NCBI GenBank assembly: GCA_934476545.1
Contig: CAKSOB010000011.1
Span: 1-25,748 of the forward strand
Direction of reading: 5' to 3'
From: an uncultured Eubacteriales bacterium
Lineage (GTDB): Bacteria; Bacillota; Clostridia; Oscillospirales; Acutalibacteraceae
DNA: 25,748 nucleotides
Shown one piece after another: positions 1 through 5,971 of the stretch. The translations under genes were made by a program, and so were the position numbers. Below the pieces are notes generated by a model that had not been told where the DNA came from, ran no database searches, and saw only the letters and a list, made by a program, of their open reading frames with translations. How positions within the stretch are numbered: the first letter of the stretch is position 1; each line of letters starts with the position of its first letter.

Positions 1-47
1 ACTCTGACCCGGGGACGCTGTTTGGATTGTTGTATTTGATTTTATAG
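1..47 (+). CDS. Possible 3' end of a gene entering from the left edge
   Basis: The third reading frame is open from the window edge to a TAG at 45-47 and encodes a hydrophobic tail, SDPGTLFGLLYLIL. A terminator with a seven-T tract on the plus strand follows at 97-124, which fits a plus-strand transcript ending here. Only about 14 residues are visible, so neither the gene nor its family can be named, and frame 1 is also open to a stop at 37-39. Weak call. Confidence 0.25.
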   Translation, partial: SDPGTLFGLLYLIL

Positions 48-96
48 GGGAAATAAATCTAACGGAAAACAGAGTTCTATATATTAAGATATAAGG

Positions 97-124
97 AAAA
101 GGACGGGGAAACCGTCCTTTTTTT
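97..124. terminator. Bidirectional terminator between left-edge gene and methyltransferase
   Basis: GGACGG (101-106) pairs with CCGTCC (112-117) around a 5 nt loop. Seven T follow on the plus strand and four A precede the stem, so the same hairpin can end the minus-strand methyltransferase transcript. The plus-strand tail is the stronger one. Confidence 0.8.
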
Positions 125-131
125 CATGAGG

Positions 132-839
132 TTATTTGATTCCGAACAGTCCGATTTGCAAATAGGACAACCAAAAGACCTCTGCGGTGTGAAATCCTGC
201 TTGATGCAGCACTTCCAGATGTTCTGGCAGAGAGATAGGGAAGTAGTTCTTGCCGTAGCGAGCAATGTGTTCCTTTGCGGCTTCCGGGGACTTTCCGTGA
301 AGAAGCTGGAACTGTTCCCATCGCTGCAGATTCAGTTCTTTTCCTTTTTCGGTCAACGGCGCCATATTTTCTACGGTCAGGAAGATACCGCCTTCTGTTA
401 GTGCATCATAGCAACGCCGAGTTGCCAGTAATCTTGTTTCGCCGTCTAAATAATGGTGGGACAACATGGCGGTGACCACCTGAAATTCTTCATGATAAAA
501 CAGCTCTTGGCTGGGAGAATCCACAAAGGCAACAGGGAGCTCCGCGTCGGCTAAAGCTGCCTTTGCTTGCTCCAACATAAAAGAGGAGGGATCACTCAGC
601 GCCAGTCGGGACAACTTTACTTGTTGCAGAGCGGAACGTGCCAGTGTACCGGTACCGCAGCCGGTATCCAACCAAGCCACCGGCTTGTTGGAGAACTTTG
701 TGCGGACAAGCTCAATGATTTGCTGCTGAATCTCCTGATAATAGGGGATCGTCTGCAAAATCTGTTTTTCATAGGCAGGAACCTCAAATACGGATTCTTG
801 CGCAAGATGTCTTGCTTCTTTTTTGCTGTATTTTGCCAT
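132..839 (-). CDS. Class I SAM-dependent methyltransferase
   Basis: A 235-residue cytoplasmic protein. Residues 57-66 (LDTGCGTGTL) are the glycine-rich SAM-binding motif I, and the acidic residue D83 in LALSDPS fits the ribose-binding position at the end of strand 2. This is the Rossmann methyltransferase fold at the usual length of the Methyltransf_25/UbiE-like group. The substrate cannot be read from the sequence. Translation starts at ATG 839 with GGAGGCGA about 7 nt upstream. It is a single-gene unit with its own promoter and terminator. It lies divergent from the rplM operon, and the small-molecule or RNA nature of the target is open. Confidence 0.85.
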   Translation of the reverse strand: MAKYSKKEARHLAQESVFEVPAYEKQILQTIPYYQEIQQQIIELVRTKFSNKPVAWLDTGCGTGTLARSALQQVKLSRLALSDPSSFMLEQAKAALADAELPVAFVDSPSQELFYHEEFQVVTAMLSHHYLDGETRLLATRRCYDALTEGGIFLTVENMAPLTEKGKELNLQRWEQFQLLHGKSPEAAKEHIARYGKNYFPISLPEHLEVLHQAGFHTAEVFWLSYLQIGLFGIK

Positions 840-871
840 TTGCTCGCCTCCAAACCGAATTTGTTGCTTCT

Positions 872-900
872 ATTGTAGCACAGAAGCAAAATGCTTACAA
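872..900 (-). promoter_or_regulatory. Sigma-A promoter of the methyltransferase gene
   Basis: Read on the minus strand: TTGTAA (900-895), a 17 bp spacer, then TACAAT (877-872), with a TG one base before the -10 (extended -10). It lies about 30 bp upstream of the start codon. Confidence 0.65.
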
Positions 901-1002
901 TCTTTTTTCAAAAATAGGACTTGAGGAAACAAGAGAAAATAAGAGTAAATAAGCGATTGAAAGAGATTTTAGAAAGCGGATTAAAAAATCCACAAATTAG
1001 TA

Positions 1003-1031
1003 TTGACAGGCAGCGCAGAACATGGTATGAT
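1003..1031 (+). promoter_or_regulatory. Sigma-A promoter of rplM-rpsI
   Basis: TTGACA (1003-1008), a 17 bp spacer and TATGAT (1026-1031). It has a perfect -35, one mismatch in the -10 and ideal spacing, as expected for a ribosomal protein operon. Transcription should begin near 1038, leaving a leader of roughly 90 nt. Confidence 0.85.
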
Positions 1032-1042
1032 AACAAAGCATT

Positions 1043-1103
1043 GTGTCGGAGACTGCAGTTTGCACGCCGACATAAATTTGACTAAAAAGAAACAAATTTG
1101 TTT
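1043..1103 (+). promoter_or_regulatory. Structured leader of rplM, candidate L13 autoregulatory site
   Basis: GTGTCGG (1043-1049) pairs with CCGACAT (1067-1073), closing a 17 nt loop. A perfect 14 bp palindrome, AAACAAATTTGTTT, lies at 1090-1103, just before the ribosome binding site. Leaders of rplM-rpsI operons in Firmicutes are known to carry an L13-binding autoregulatory RNA. Position and structure fit that role, but I could not match the published consensus base by base. Confidence 0.45.
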
Positions 1104-1129
1104 GAATGGAAAATTAAGGAGGAATCGCG

Positions 1130-1558
1130 ATGTCCACATTTATGGCAAAAGCTGGTCAAGTAGACCGCAAATGGTATGTGCTGGACGCTGCCGGCAAGCC
1201 ACTGGGTCGTGTTGCTGCCGAGGCTGCTAAACTGCTCCGCGGCAAGCACAAGGTAACTTACACCCCACACGTTGATTGCGGCGACCACGTTATCATCATC
1301 AACTGCGAGAAGGCAGTTCTCACCGGCAACAAGCTGGAGAACAAGTACTATCACCGTCACACAGGTTATATCGGCCACCTGAAGAGTGTTCGTTATGACA
1401 CACTGATGGAGAAGAACCCAACTAAGGCTATGGAGCTGGCTGTTAAGGGCATGATCCCGGGCAACCACAATGGCAGAGAGGCACTGACCAGACTGCGTCT
1501 GTATGCAGGTGCCGAGCACAAGCACGCTGCACAGCAGCCAACCGTTTGGGATAAATAA
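1130..1558 (+). CDS. rplM: 50S ribosomal protein L13
   Basis: Complete 142-residue L13, the usual bacterial length. Recognisable blocks are KWYVLDAAGKPLGRVA near the N-terminus (residues 14-29), DCGDHVIIINCEKAVLTGNK in the middle (about residues 49-68) and the C-terminal LRLYAGAEHKHAAQQP. L13 binds 23S rRNA early in large-subunit assembly. An AAGGAGG ribosome binding site ends 7 nt before ATG 1130. It is the first gene of the rplM-rpsI operon, with rpsI starting 17 nt after its stop. The leader hairpin suggests feedback control by L13 itself (inference). Confidence 0.98.
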   Translation: MSTFMAKAGQVDRKWYVLDAAGKPLGRVAAEAAKLLRGKHKVTYTPHVDCGDHVIIINCEKAVLTGNKLENKYYHRHTGYIGHLKSVRYDTLMEKNPTKAMELAVKGMIPGNHNGREALTRLRLYAGAEHKHAAQQPTVWDK

Positions 1559-1575
1559 GAGAGGAGGCAACGTTC

Positions 1576-1977
1576 ATGTACCAAAAGGATCCATATTTTT
1601 ACGGCACAGGCAGAAGAAAGAGCTCTGTTGCCCGTGTAAGACTGTACCAGGGTACCGGTAAGGTAACCATCAATGACAGAGATATTGACGATTATTTCGG
1701 TCTCGAAACACTGAAGCTGATCGTTCGCCAGCCATTGGCTCTGACCAAGACTGACGAGAAGTTCGACATTGTTTGCCGTGTAGCAGGCGGTGGCGTAACC
1801 GGTCAGGCAGGCGCGATTCGTCACGGCGTTTCCAGAGCGCTGCTTCAGTATGACAGCGAGAACCTTCGCCCAATCCTGAAGAAGGCTGGCTTCTTGACTC
1901 GTGACCCAAGAATGAAAGAGCGTAAGAAATACGGTCTTAAGGGCGCCAGAAGAGCACCACAGTTCTCCAAGAGATAA
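1576..1977 (+). CDS. rpsI: 30S ribosomal protein S9
   Basis: Complete 133-residue S9. The N-terminal YGTGRRKSSVARVRL, the central VAGGGVTGQAGAIRHGVSRAL and the very basic C-terminus ending RRAPQFSKR are diagnostic. In the ribosome the conserved C-terminal tail reaches the P-site tRNA. It is translated from ATG 1576 with a GAGGAGG site about 9 nt upstream and is co-transcribed with rplM. A factor-independent terminator follows at 2027-2063. Nothing unusual. Confidence 0.98.
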   Translation: MYQKDPYFYGTGRRKSSVARVRLYQGTGKVTINDRDIDDYFGLETLKLIVRQPLALTKTDEKFDIVCRVAGGGVTGQAGAIRHGVSRALLQYDSENLRPILKKAGFLTRDPRMKERKKYGLKGARRAPQFSKR

Positions 1978-2026
1978 CAAATTGTATATTCCCATACAGC
2001 CCTCGGTTGTATGGTTATTGCATAAC

Positions 2027-2063
2027 AAAAGACAGTCCGGCAGCTTGCTTGGCTGTCTTTTTT
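2027..2063 (+). terminator. Terminator of rplM-rpsI
   Basis: AAAAGACAG (2027-2035) pairs with CTGTCTTTT (2053-2061), followed by further T. A smaller hairpin (CCATACA/TGTATGG, 1992-2014) sits between the rpsI stop and this terminator. Confidence 0.8.
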
Positions 2064-2093
2064 GTTTGCAAAATTAAAAAGTTTATAGAGAAT

Positions 2094-2143
2094 AAAAAAA
2101 CGACGAGTCCGGAGGAGATTTCCTCCAAACTCGTCGTTCTTCT
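2094..2143. terminator. Strong bidirectional terminator downstream of nhaC
   Basis: A 10 bp stem, AACGACGAGT (2099-2108) with ACTCGTCGTT (2128-2137), encloses a second stem GGAGGA/TCCTCC (2111-2116/2121-2126). Seven A lie to the left, giving a U-tract for the minus-strand nhaC transcript. The T-rich right side can stop plus-strand read-through from rpsI. Confidence 0.85.
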
Positions 2144-2163
2144 TTTTATGGACAATCCGATGG

Positions 2164-3846
2164 TTAGGATTCGGATACCTTTGCCTTTTTTCGTTTGTTG
2201 ATAAAGTAGAGAATCAGCATGAGTGCGGTGAGTATTGCAACACCAATTCCCAAAAGGACAAACACATTTTGAACAAATCCTGCAATAATGTAGCAGACCA
2301 AGGAGATTCCTGCCACCGTCATAACATAAGGAAGCTGTGTGGAAACATGGTTTACGTGGTCGCATTGTGCGCCGGTAGAAGCCATGATGGTGGTATCGGA
2401 GATGGGGGAGCAGTGGTCGCCGCAAACAGCGCCGGCAAGGCAGGCAGAGATGCAGATGATCACCATAGACGGAATTGCGCCGCCGGAAGCAACGCCTGTT
2501 AAATCCTGCTCAAAAACACCGGTGATAATCGGAATCAGAATACCGAAGGTTCCCCAAGAGGTGCCGGTTGCAAAGGAAAGTCCCACAGCAACCACAAAGA
2601 GGATTGCCGGCAGCAGCACTTGCACAGCCGTTGCGGAGGATACCAAGGTGGAAACATATGCGCTGGCATCCAGCAGGCCGGTCATGGACTTCAGGGTCCA
2701 TGCAAAGGTCAAAATCAAAATAGCAGGAACCATTTGCTTAAAGCCTTCCGGAATGGCTTCCATGCAGTCCCGGAAAGAAAGCACTCTGCGGCACAAGAAG
2801 TAGAAGATAATCACAATCAGTGCGCCGATGGAGCCGATGGACAAACCGTAAGATGCGTCGGAATTTGCAAAGGCATCAATAAAGTTTGTGCCGGAGAAGA
2901 ATCCGCCGGTGTAAATCATGCCGGTTACGCAGAAGGCAATCAGGATAATTACCGGAAGAATCAGGTCGATAACCTTGCCCTTATCGGAAACAGGCATTTC
3001 GTGTTCGTTCTCAAAAACGCTCTTTCCGGTGGTGAACAGGTCACCCTTTTGGGCATTTTCTTCATGCTTTTTCATAGGACCAAAGTCCACATTCAGAACG
3101 GAAACCAGAATGACCATTAAGATGGTGAGCAGCGCATAGAGATTGTAAGGAATGGTTTGAATAAACAGTGACAATCCGTTTACGCCCTCTACCGTGCCGC
3201 TAACAGCTGCCGCCCATGAGGAAATCGGTGCGATAATACAAATCGGTGCTGCTGTTGCATCAATGAGAAATGCCAGCTTTGCACGGGAAATTTGGTGGGC
3301 ATCCGTAACAGGGCGCATTACCGAACCAACGGTCAGGCAGTTGAAGTAGTCATCCACAAAGATGAGCGCACCCAATCCAAAGGTTGCCAGCGAAGCGCCT
3401 CGGCGTGTTTTAATGTGGCGAACCGCCCATTTTCCGTAAGCACGGCTGCCGCCTGCCCGGTTCATCAGCACAACGATGGTGCCGAGAACTACAAGGAAGA
3501 TGAGAATACCCACGTTCCACGAGTCGGAAAGGTTTTTGGTAATACCCTCGCTGACGATAGCATTAAAGAATGCAGGGAACCCGCTGCCTAAGGTTTCTCC
3601 ATCCCCAATGGAGATGGGGGTGGAAGAAAACATACAGAGCAGACCGCCGGTGACAATTCCGAAGAAAAGGGAAGAATACACTTCCTTGGTGATCAAAGCC
3701 AGTCCAATGGCGACTACCGGCGGCAGTAGCGACCAAAGGGAGTTGACCGGGCTTGTGATTGGCGCTTGAATGAAACATAGGACGATGAATCCTACGATAA
3801 TCAGCGCAAAAATAATTTTACTGATAATCCCTTTTTTTGTTTTCAT
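2164..3846 (-). CDS. NhaC-family Na+/H+ (or amino/organic acid-coupled) antiporter
   Basis: A polytopic membrane protein of 560 residues with about a dozen hydrophobic segments. The internal block FVDDYFNCLTVGSVMRPVTD and the later GDHCSPISDTTIMAST are the hallmark sequences of the long NhaC-type antiporters. Charged residues after the fifth hydrophobic stretch (VLNVDFGPMKKHEENAQKGD) mark a cytoplasmic loop. The start is placed at ATG 3846 because GGGAGG lies 8 nt upstream; an earlier in-frame ATG at 3894 would fall inside a leader hairpin. NhaC relatives also include methionine, tyrosine, lysine and malate/lactate transporters, so the substrate is not fixed. It is a single gene with its own promoter, long leader and terminator. 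Confidence 0.88.
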   Translation of the reverse strand: MKTKKGIISKIIFALIIVGFIVLCFIQAPITSPVNSLWSLLPPVVAIGLALITKEVYSSLFFGIVTGGLLCMFSSTPISIGDGETLGSGFPAFFNAIVSEGITKNLSDSWNVGILIFLVVLGTIVVLMNRAGGSRAYGKWAVRHIKTRRGASLATFGLGALIFVDDYFNCLTVGSVMRPVTDAHQISRAKLAFLIDATAAPICIIAPISSWAAAVSGTVEGVNGLSLFIQTIPYNLYALLTILMVILVSVLNVDFGPMKKHEENAQKGDLFTTGKSVFENEHEMPVSDKGKVIDLILPVIILIAFCVTGMIYTGGFFSGTNFIDAFANSDASYGLSIGSIGALIVIIFYFLCRRVLSFRDCMEAIPEGFKQMVPAILILTFAWTLKSMTGLLDASAYVSTLVSSATAVQVLLPAILFVVAVGLSFATGTSWGTFGILIPIITGVFEQDLTGVASGGAIPSMVIICISACLAGAVCGDHCSPISDTTIMASTGAQCDHVNHVSTQLPYVMTVAGISLVCYIIAGFVQNVFVLLGIGVAILTALMLILYFINKRKKAKVSES

Positions 3847-3851
3847 TAGAA

Positions 3852-3999
3852 GCCTCCCAAACGGAAAGCCGTGACTGCACGGGAAAGCAATCACGGCTAA
3901 CGTTTTATGAACTATTTCCGCACGGTTGACAGCATTGCACGAATTTTATTTTGCGAATATCTGTCTGATTGTACCAAAGGTACTTAGACGGAATTACTA
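3852..3999 (-). promoter_or_regulatory. Structured ~150 nt leader of the nhaC-type gene
   Basis: Between the predicted transcription start (~3998) and the start codon, three pairings are visible (plus-strand coordinates). First, GTCT/AGAC (3963-3966/3986-3989) encloses GTACC/GGTAC (3971-3975/3979-3983). Second, GACAG/CTGTC (3928-3932/3961-3965) competes with the first for the same bases. Third, a perfect 8 bp stem AGCCGTGA/TCACGGCT (3867-3874/3891-3898) stands just upstream of the ribosome binding site. This resembles a cis-regulatory RNA. I do not recognise a known riboswitch consensus, nor a T-box GGTGGNACC motif. Confidence 0.45.
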
Positions 4000-4004
4000 A
4001 AGAA

Positions 4005-4033
4005 ACAATAGCATAGGAAATGAAATTTGTCAA
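4005..4033 (-). promoter_or_regulatory. Sigma-A promoter of the nhaC-type gene
   Basis: Minus strand: TTGACA (4033-4028), 17 bp spacer, TATTGT (4010-4005). The -35 is perfect and the -10 weaker. The region 3847-4190 holds no gene: only this promoter, the nhaC leader and the promoter of the divergent P-loop gene. Confidence 0.65.
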
Positions 4034-4128
4034 CAAGAATCGAGGGATTTGTTGAAAAAACGACAGAGATTTGAGAAATAGAAGCCCATTTTCCAATTCC
4101 GTTTCAGACATTCCTATCAGGTTGTCGG

Positions 4129-4157
4129 TTGCGGCAGGTGGGGAATTCTGATATACT
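4129..4157 (+). promoter_or_regulatory. Likely promoter of the P-loop gene
   Basis: TTGCGG (4129-4134), 17 bp spacer, TATACT (4152-4157). It lies 33 bp before the start codon; the ribosome binding site GGAGGGG follows at 4176-4182. Confidence 0.5.
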
Positions 4158-4190
4158 GAAATAGAGTACCAATTCGGAGGGGAATTACTG

Positions 4191-4781
4191 ATGAAAAAGA
4201 TGATTTTGGTCACATCGCCGCCGGCTTGTGGAAAAACATATATTTCCAAGCAGATTGCAAAGCATTTGAAGCATGTGGTCTATTTGGATAAGGATACCCT
4301 GATTCCCTTGTCCAATCGAATTTTTGCGGCGGCAAATCTTCCTCGGGATCGGAGTTCCGCGTTTTTTGAGGAAAATATTCGGGATTATGAATATGAGGCG
4401 ATTGTGAATGTAGGCTTAGAGGCATTGGAGTATGACGACATTGTGCTCATCAATGCGCCCTTTACCGAAGAAGTGCATAATGAATCGTTTTTGGGCTTGT
4501 TCAGTGCCTTTCTGCGGGAACGGAATGCGGAGCTGGTTGTGGTTTGGGTGGTTACAGATCCGGAGGTTTGTCACCAACGGATGATTCGCCGGAACTCTGA
4601 CCGAGATACTTGGAAGCTGGAGCATTGGGATGAATACGTTCAAACTATTGACTTTACGATTCCGGCACCATTGCTTCGTCCGGATTTAGGGCATACCCTT
4701 CTGTTGTTTTATAACTCCAACCGCCAGCAATTTGCAGAGTCTATGGATCGGATCGTGCGAACTTTAGAGCATCTTTCTTGA
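4191..4781 (+). CDS. Small P-loop NTPase (AAA_33 / nucleoside-kinase-like)
   Basis: A 196-residue soluble protein starting KKMILVTSPPACGKTYIS. Residues 9-16 (SPPACGKT) are a Walker A loop in which the usual first glycine is serine, as in some zeta-toxin/AAA_33-type kinases. A hydrophobic strand at about residues 83-89 (DDIVLIN) may be the Walker B position. VVWVVTDPEVCHQRMIRRNSDRD looks like the arginine-bearing LID region of kinases of this class. The substrate is unknown. GGAGGGG lies 8 nt before ATG 4191. It is monocistronic; a tRNA gene with its own promoter follows. No partner antitoxin is visible. Confidence 0.7.
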   Translation: MKKMILVTSPPACGKTYISKQIAKHLKHVVYLDKDTLIPLSNRIFAAANLPRDRSSAFFEENIRDYEYEAIVNVGLEALEYDDIVLINAPFTEEVHNESFLGLFSAFLRERNAELVVVWVVTDPEVCHQRMIRRNSDRDTWKLEHWDEYVQTIDFTIPAPLLRPDLGHTLLLFYNSNRQQFAESMDRIVRTLEHLS

Positions 4782-4827
4782 GGAGGGAGAATTGGCGGAG
4801 TCCCTCAAAAATAGCACAAAACACCAC

Positions 4828-4856
4828 TTGAATTTTTTGTTGGACTATGCTATAAT
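4828..4856 (+). promoter_or_regulatory. Promoter of tRNA-Arg
   Basis: TTGAAT (4828-4833), 17 bp spacer and a perfect TATAAT (4851-4856), about 25 bp before the tRNA 5' end. Confidence 0.75.
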
Positions 4857-4880
4857 AAAAAAGATGCCAACATATCTTTT

Positions 4881-4958
4881 CCGCTCGTAGCGCAGTCCGG
4901 ATAGCGCAGCAGATTCCGATTCTGAAGGTCGGGGGTTCGAATCCCTCCGAGCGGGCCA
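4881..4958 (+). tRNA. tRNA-Arg, anticodon CCG
   Basis: A full cloverleaf is readable. The acceptor CCGCTCG (4881-4887) pairs with CGAGCGG (4948-4954). The D stem is GCGC/GCGC, the T loop is TTCGAAT (4936-4942), the discriminator is G and the CCA (4956-4958) is encoded. The anticodon loop TTCCGAT (4914-4920) gives CCG, reading the CGG arginine codon. The outermost anticodon-stem pair (G4909-A4925) is mismatched; the other four pair. It has its own promoter and terminator. Confidence 0.93.
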
Positions 4959-4962
4959 AAGT

Positions 4963-4995
4963 ACCCTTCCGTTTGTGCGGAAGGGTTTCTTTTTT
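4963..4995 (+). terminator. Terminator of tRNA-Arg
   Basis: ACCCTTCCG (4963-4971) pairs with CGGAAGGGT (4978-4986) around a 6 nt loop, followed by TTCTTTTTT. Confidence 0.88.
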
Positions 4996-5077
4996 ATGGA
5001 AATTATTCATATGATAAGTGCTTGAGTAGACGGTAAACTAAAGAAAATAGGATACAGCGAATCGGTGGGAGATTGTT

Positions 5078-5671
5078 ATGGGGCGATATGATAATTATAA
5101 TAATCGCAAGCGTATTGAACAATGTCGTAAAAAATTAAAAAAGCTATCCGGAAAAAGAAAACCAAACCAGTTCGAGGTAGATATGGCTCAAAAAGAGCTT
5201 GATACCATGTTATTGTTTGAAAGTTGTCAAATCTTTGGCAGGGAAGATTTGCTGAAAAGTATCAATGACCCCAATGCTGACATTATGTTCAGTGATGATA
5301 ATAGGGTCATGTGGTTTGTGAGTGTGCTGATTCCATATGAGGATATTGTATCTTACAGTTTTTTAGAAAACACCGAAGCATTTGCTCGGACGAAAACCAA
5401 AAGCAAGGGTGTTGTTTCCCGAGCCATTGTCGGCGGTGCGATAGGTGGTGTGATGGGTGCCGCAATAGGAGCAGCTTCCGCAGGGTCAACATCGACCACA
5501 CAGTTTTATGAATCTAAAAATGGATTCATTTTACAAATTGAATTGAAAGACGGAACGATATGGCAATATCCGGTAGAAAACAGCGGGATTATATCCAATA
5601 GAATATCCCCTTCATGGATTCAACTCGGTGCAAAATTGCAAATGATACTTGATGAAAATGCAAAAGGTTAA
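5078..5671 (+). CDS. Hypothetical protein with glycine-zipper segment
   Basis: A 197-residue protein I do not recognise. The N-terminal 35 residues are very basic and polar (NNRKRIEQCRKKLKKLSGKR). A central block follows (about residues 55-100). Residues 111-135 are a glycine/alanine-rich hydrophobic stretch (VSRAIVGGAIGGVMGAAIGA) typical of glycine-zipper membrane segments. The C-terminal 55 residues look beta-rich (FILQIELKDGTIWQYPVEN), possibly PH-like. GGTGGGAG lies 6 nt before ATG 5078. It is more AT-rich than its neighbours and stands alone between two facing tRNA genes. No signal peptide. Confidence 0.7.
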   Translation: MGRYDNYNNRKRIEQCRKKLKKLSGKRKPNQFEVDMAQKELDTMLLFESCQIFGREDLLKSINDPNADIMFSDDNRVMWFVSVLIPYEDIVSYSFLENTEAFARTKTKSKGVVSRAIVGGAIGGVMGAAIGAASAGSTSTTQFYESKNGFILQIELKDGTIWQYPVENSGIISNRISPSWIQLGAKLQMILDENAKG

Positions 5672-5674
5672 TTG

Positions 5675-5724
5675 GGTGCGTTATCGCAAAGAGCGTAAAT
5701 CTCTAAACGATAGCGCACCTTTTT
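5675..5724 (+). terminator. Terminator of the hypothetical gene
   Basis: A 12 bp stem, GGTGCGTTATCG (5675-5686) with CGATAGCGCACC (5708-5719), contains one G-T wobble and is followed by five T. The loop carries a small AGAG/CTCT stem. Confidence 0.85.
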
Positions 5725-5741
5725 ATTGAAAATTTGGAAAA

Positions 5742-5778
5742 CAAAAACCTCCCTCAACCAATCGGTCGAGGGAGGTTG
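5742..5778 (-). terminator. Terminator of tRNA-Ser
   Basis: Minus strand: AACCTCCCTC (5777-5768) pairs with GAGGGAGGTT (5755-5746), followed by TTTG. The hairpin begins 4 nt after the encoded CCA end. Confidence 0.85.
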
Positions 5779-5780
5779 CT

Positions 5781-5874
5781 TGGCGGAGATGAAGAGATTT
5801 GAACTCTTGCGCCGGGGAACGCCCGACCTACCGCATTTCGAGTGCGGACCCTTCAGCCACTTGGGTACATCTCC
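5781..5874 (-). tRNA. tRNA-Ser, anticodon CGA
   Basis: On the minus strand GGAGATG (5874-5868) pairs with CATCTCC (5791-5785), followed by G and an encoded CCA (5783-5781). The anticodon stem CCGCA/TGCGG encloses loop CTCGAAA, giving CGA for the UCG serine codon. A long variable arm, as in serine tRNAs, lies between the anticodon stem and the T arm (loop TTCAAAT). 94 nt with CCA. Confidence 0.93.
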
Positions 5875-5893
5875 GTAAAATTTCATACGCTTT

Positions 5894-5922
5894 ATTATAC
5901 CCAAGATGATGAAAAAAGTCAA
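5894..5922 (-). promoter_or_regulatory. Promoter of tRNA-Ser
   Basis: Minus strand: TTGACT (5922-5917), 17 bp spacer, perfect TATAAT (5899-5894), about 20 bp before the tRNA 5' end. Confidence 0.8.
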
Positions 5923-5940
5923 CCCGTGGCAAGGCAAAAG

Positions 5941-5961
5941 AAAAGACCGCCGAAGCGGTCT
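5941..5961 (-). terminator. Terminator of the polysaccharide deacetylase gene
   Basis: Minus strand: AGACCGC (5961-5955), a TTCG tetraloop, GCGGTCT (5950-5944), then TTTCTTTT. It is compact and stable and ends just upstream of the tRNA-Ser promoter. Confidence 0.85.
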
Positions 5962-5971
5962 GAATGTGTAA

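Noticed and set aside
1393..2028. Long minus-strand frame across rplM and rpsI
   Set aside because: Antisense shadow of two unmistakable ribosomal protein genes; no ribosome binding site or family resemblance.
4741..5010. Minus-strand frame of 89 codons containing ARSEGFEPPTFRIG
   Set aside because: This is the well-known false translation of a tRNA gene read on the opposite strand; it covers tRNA-Arg(CCG).
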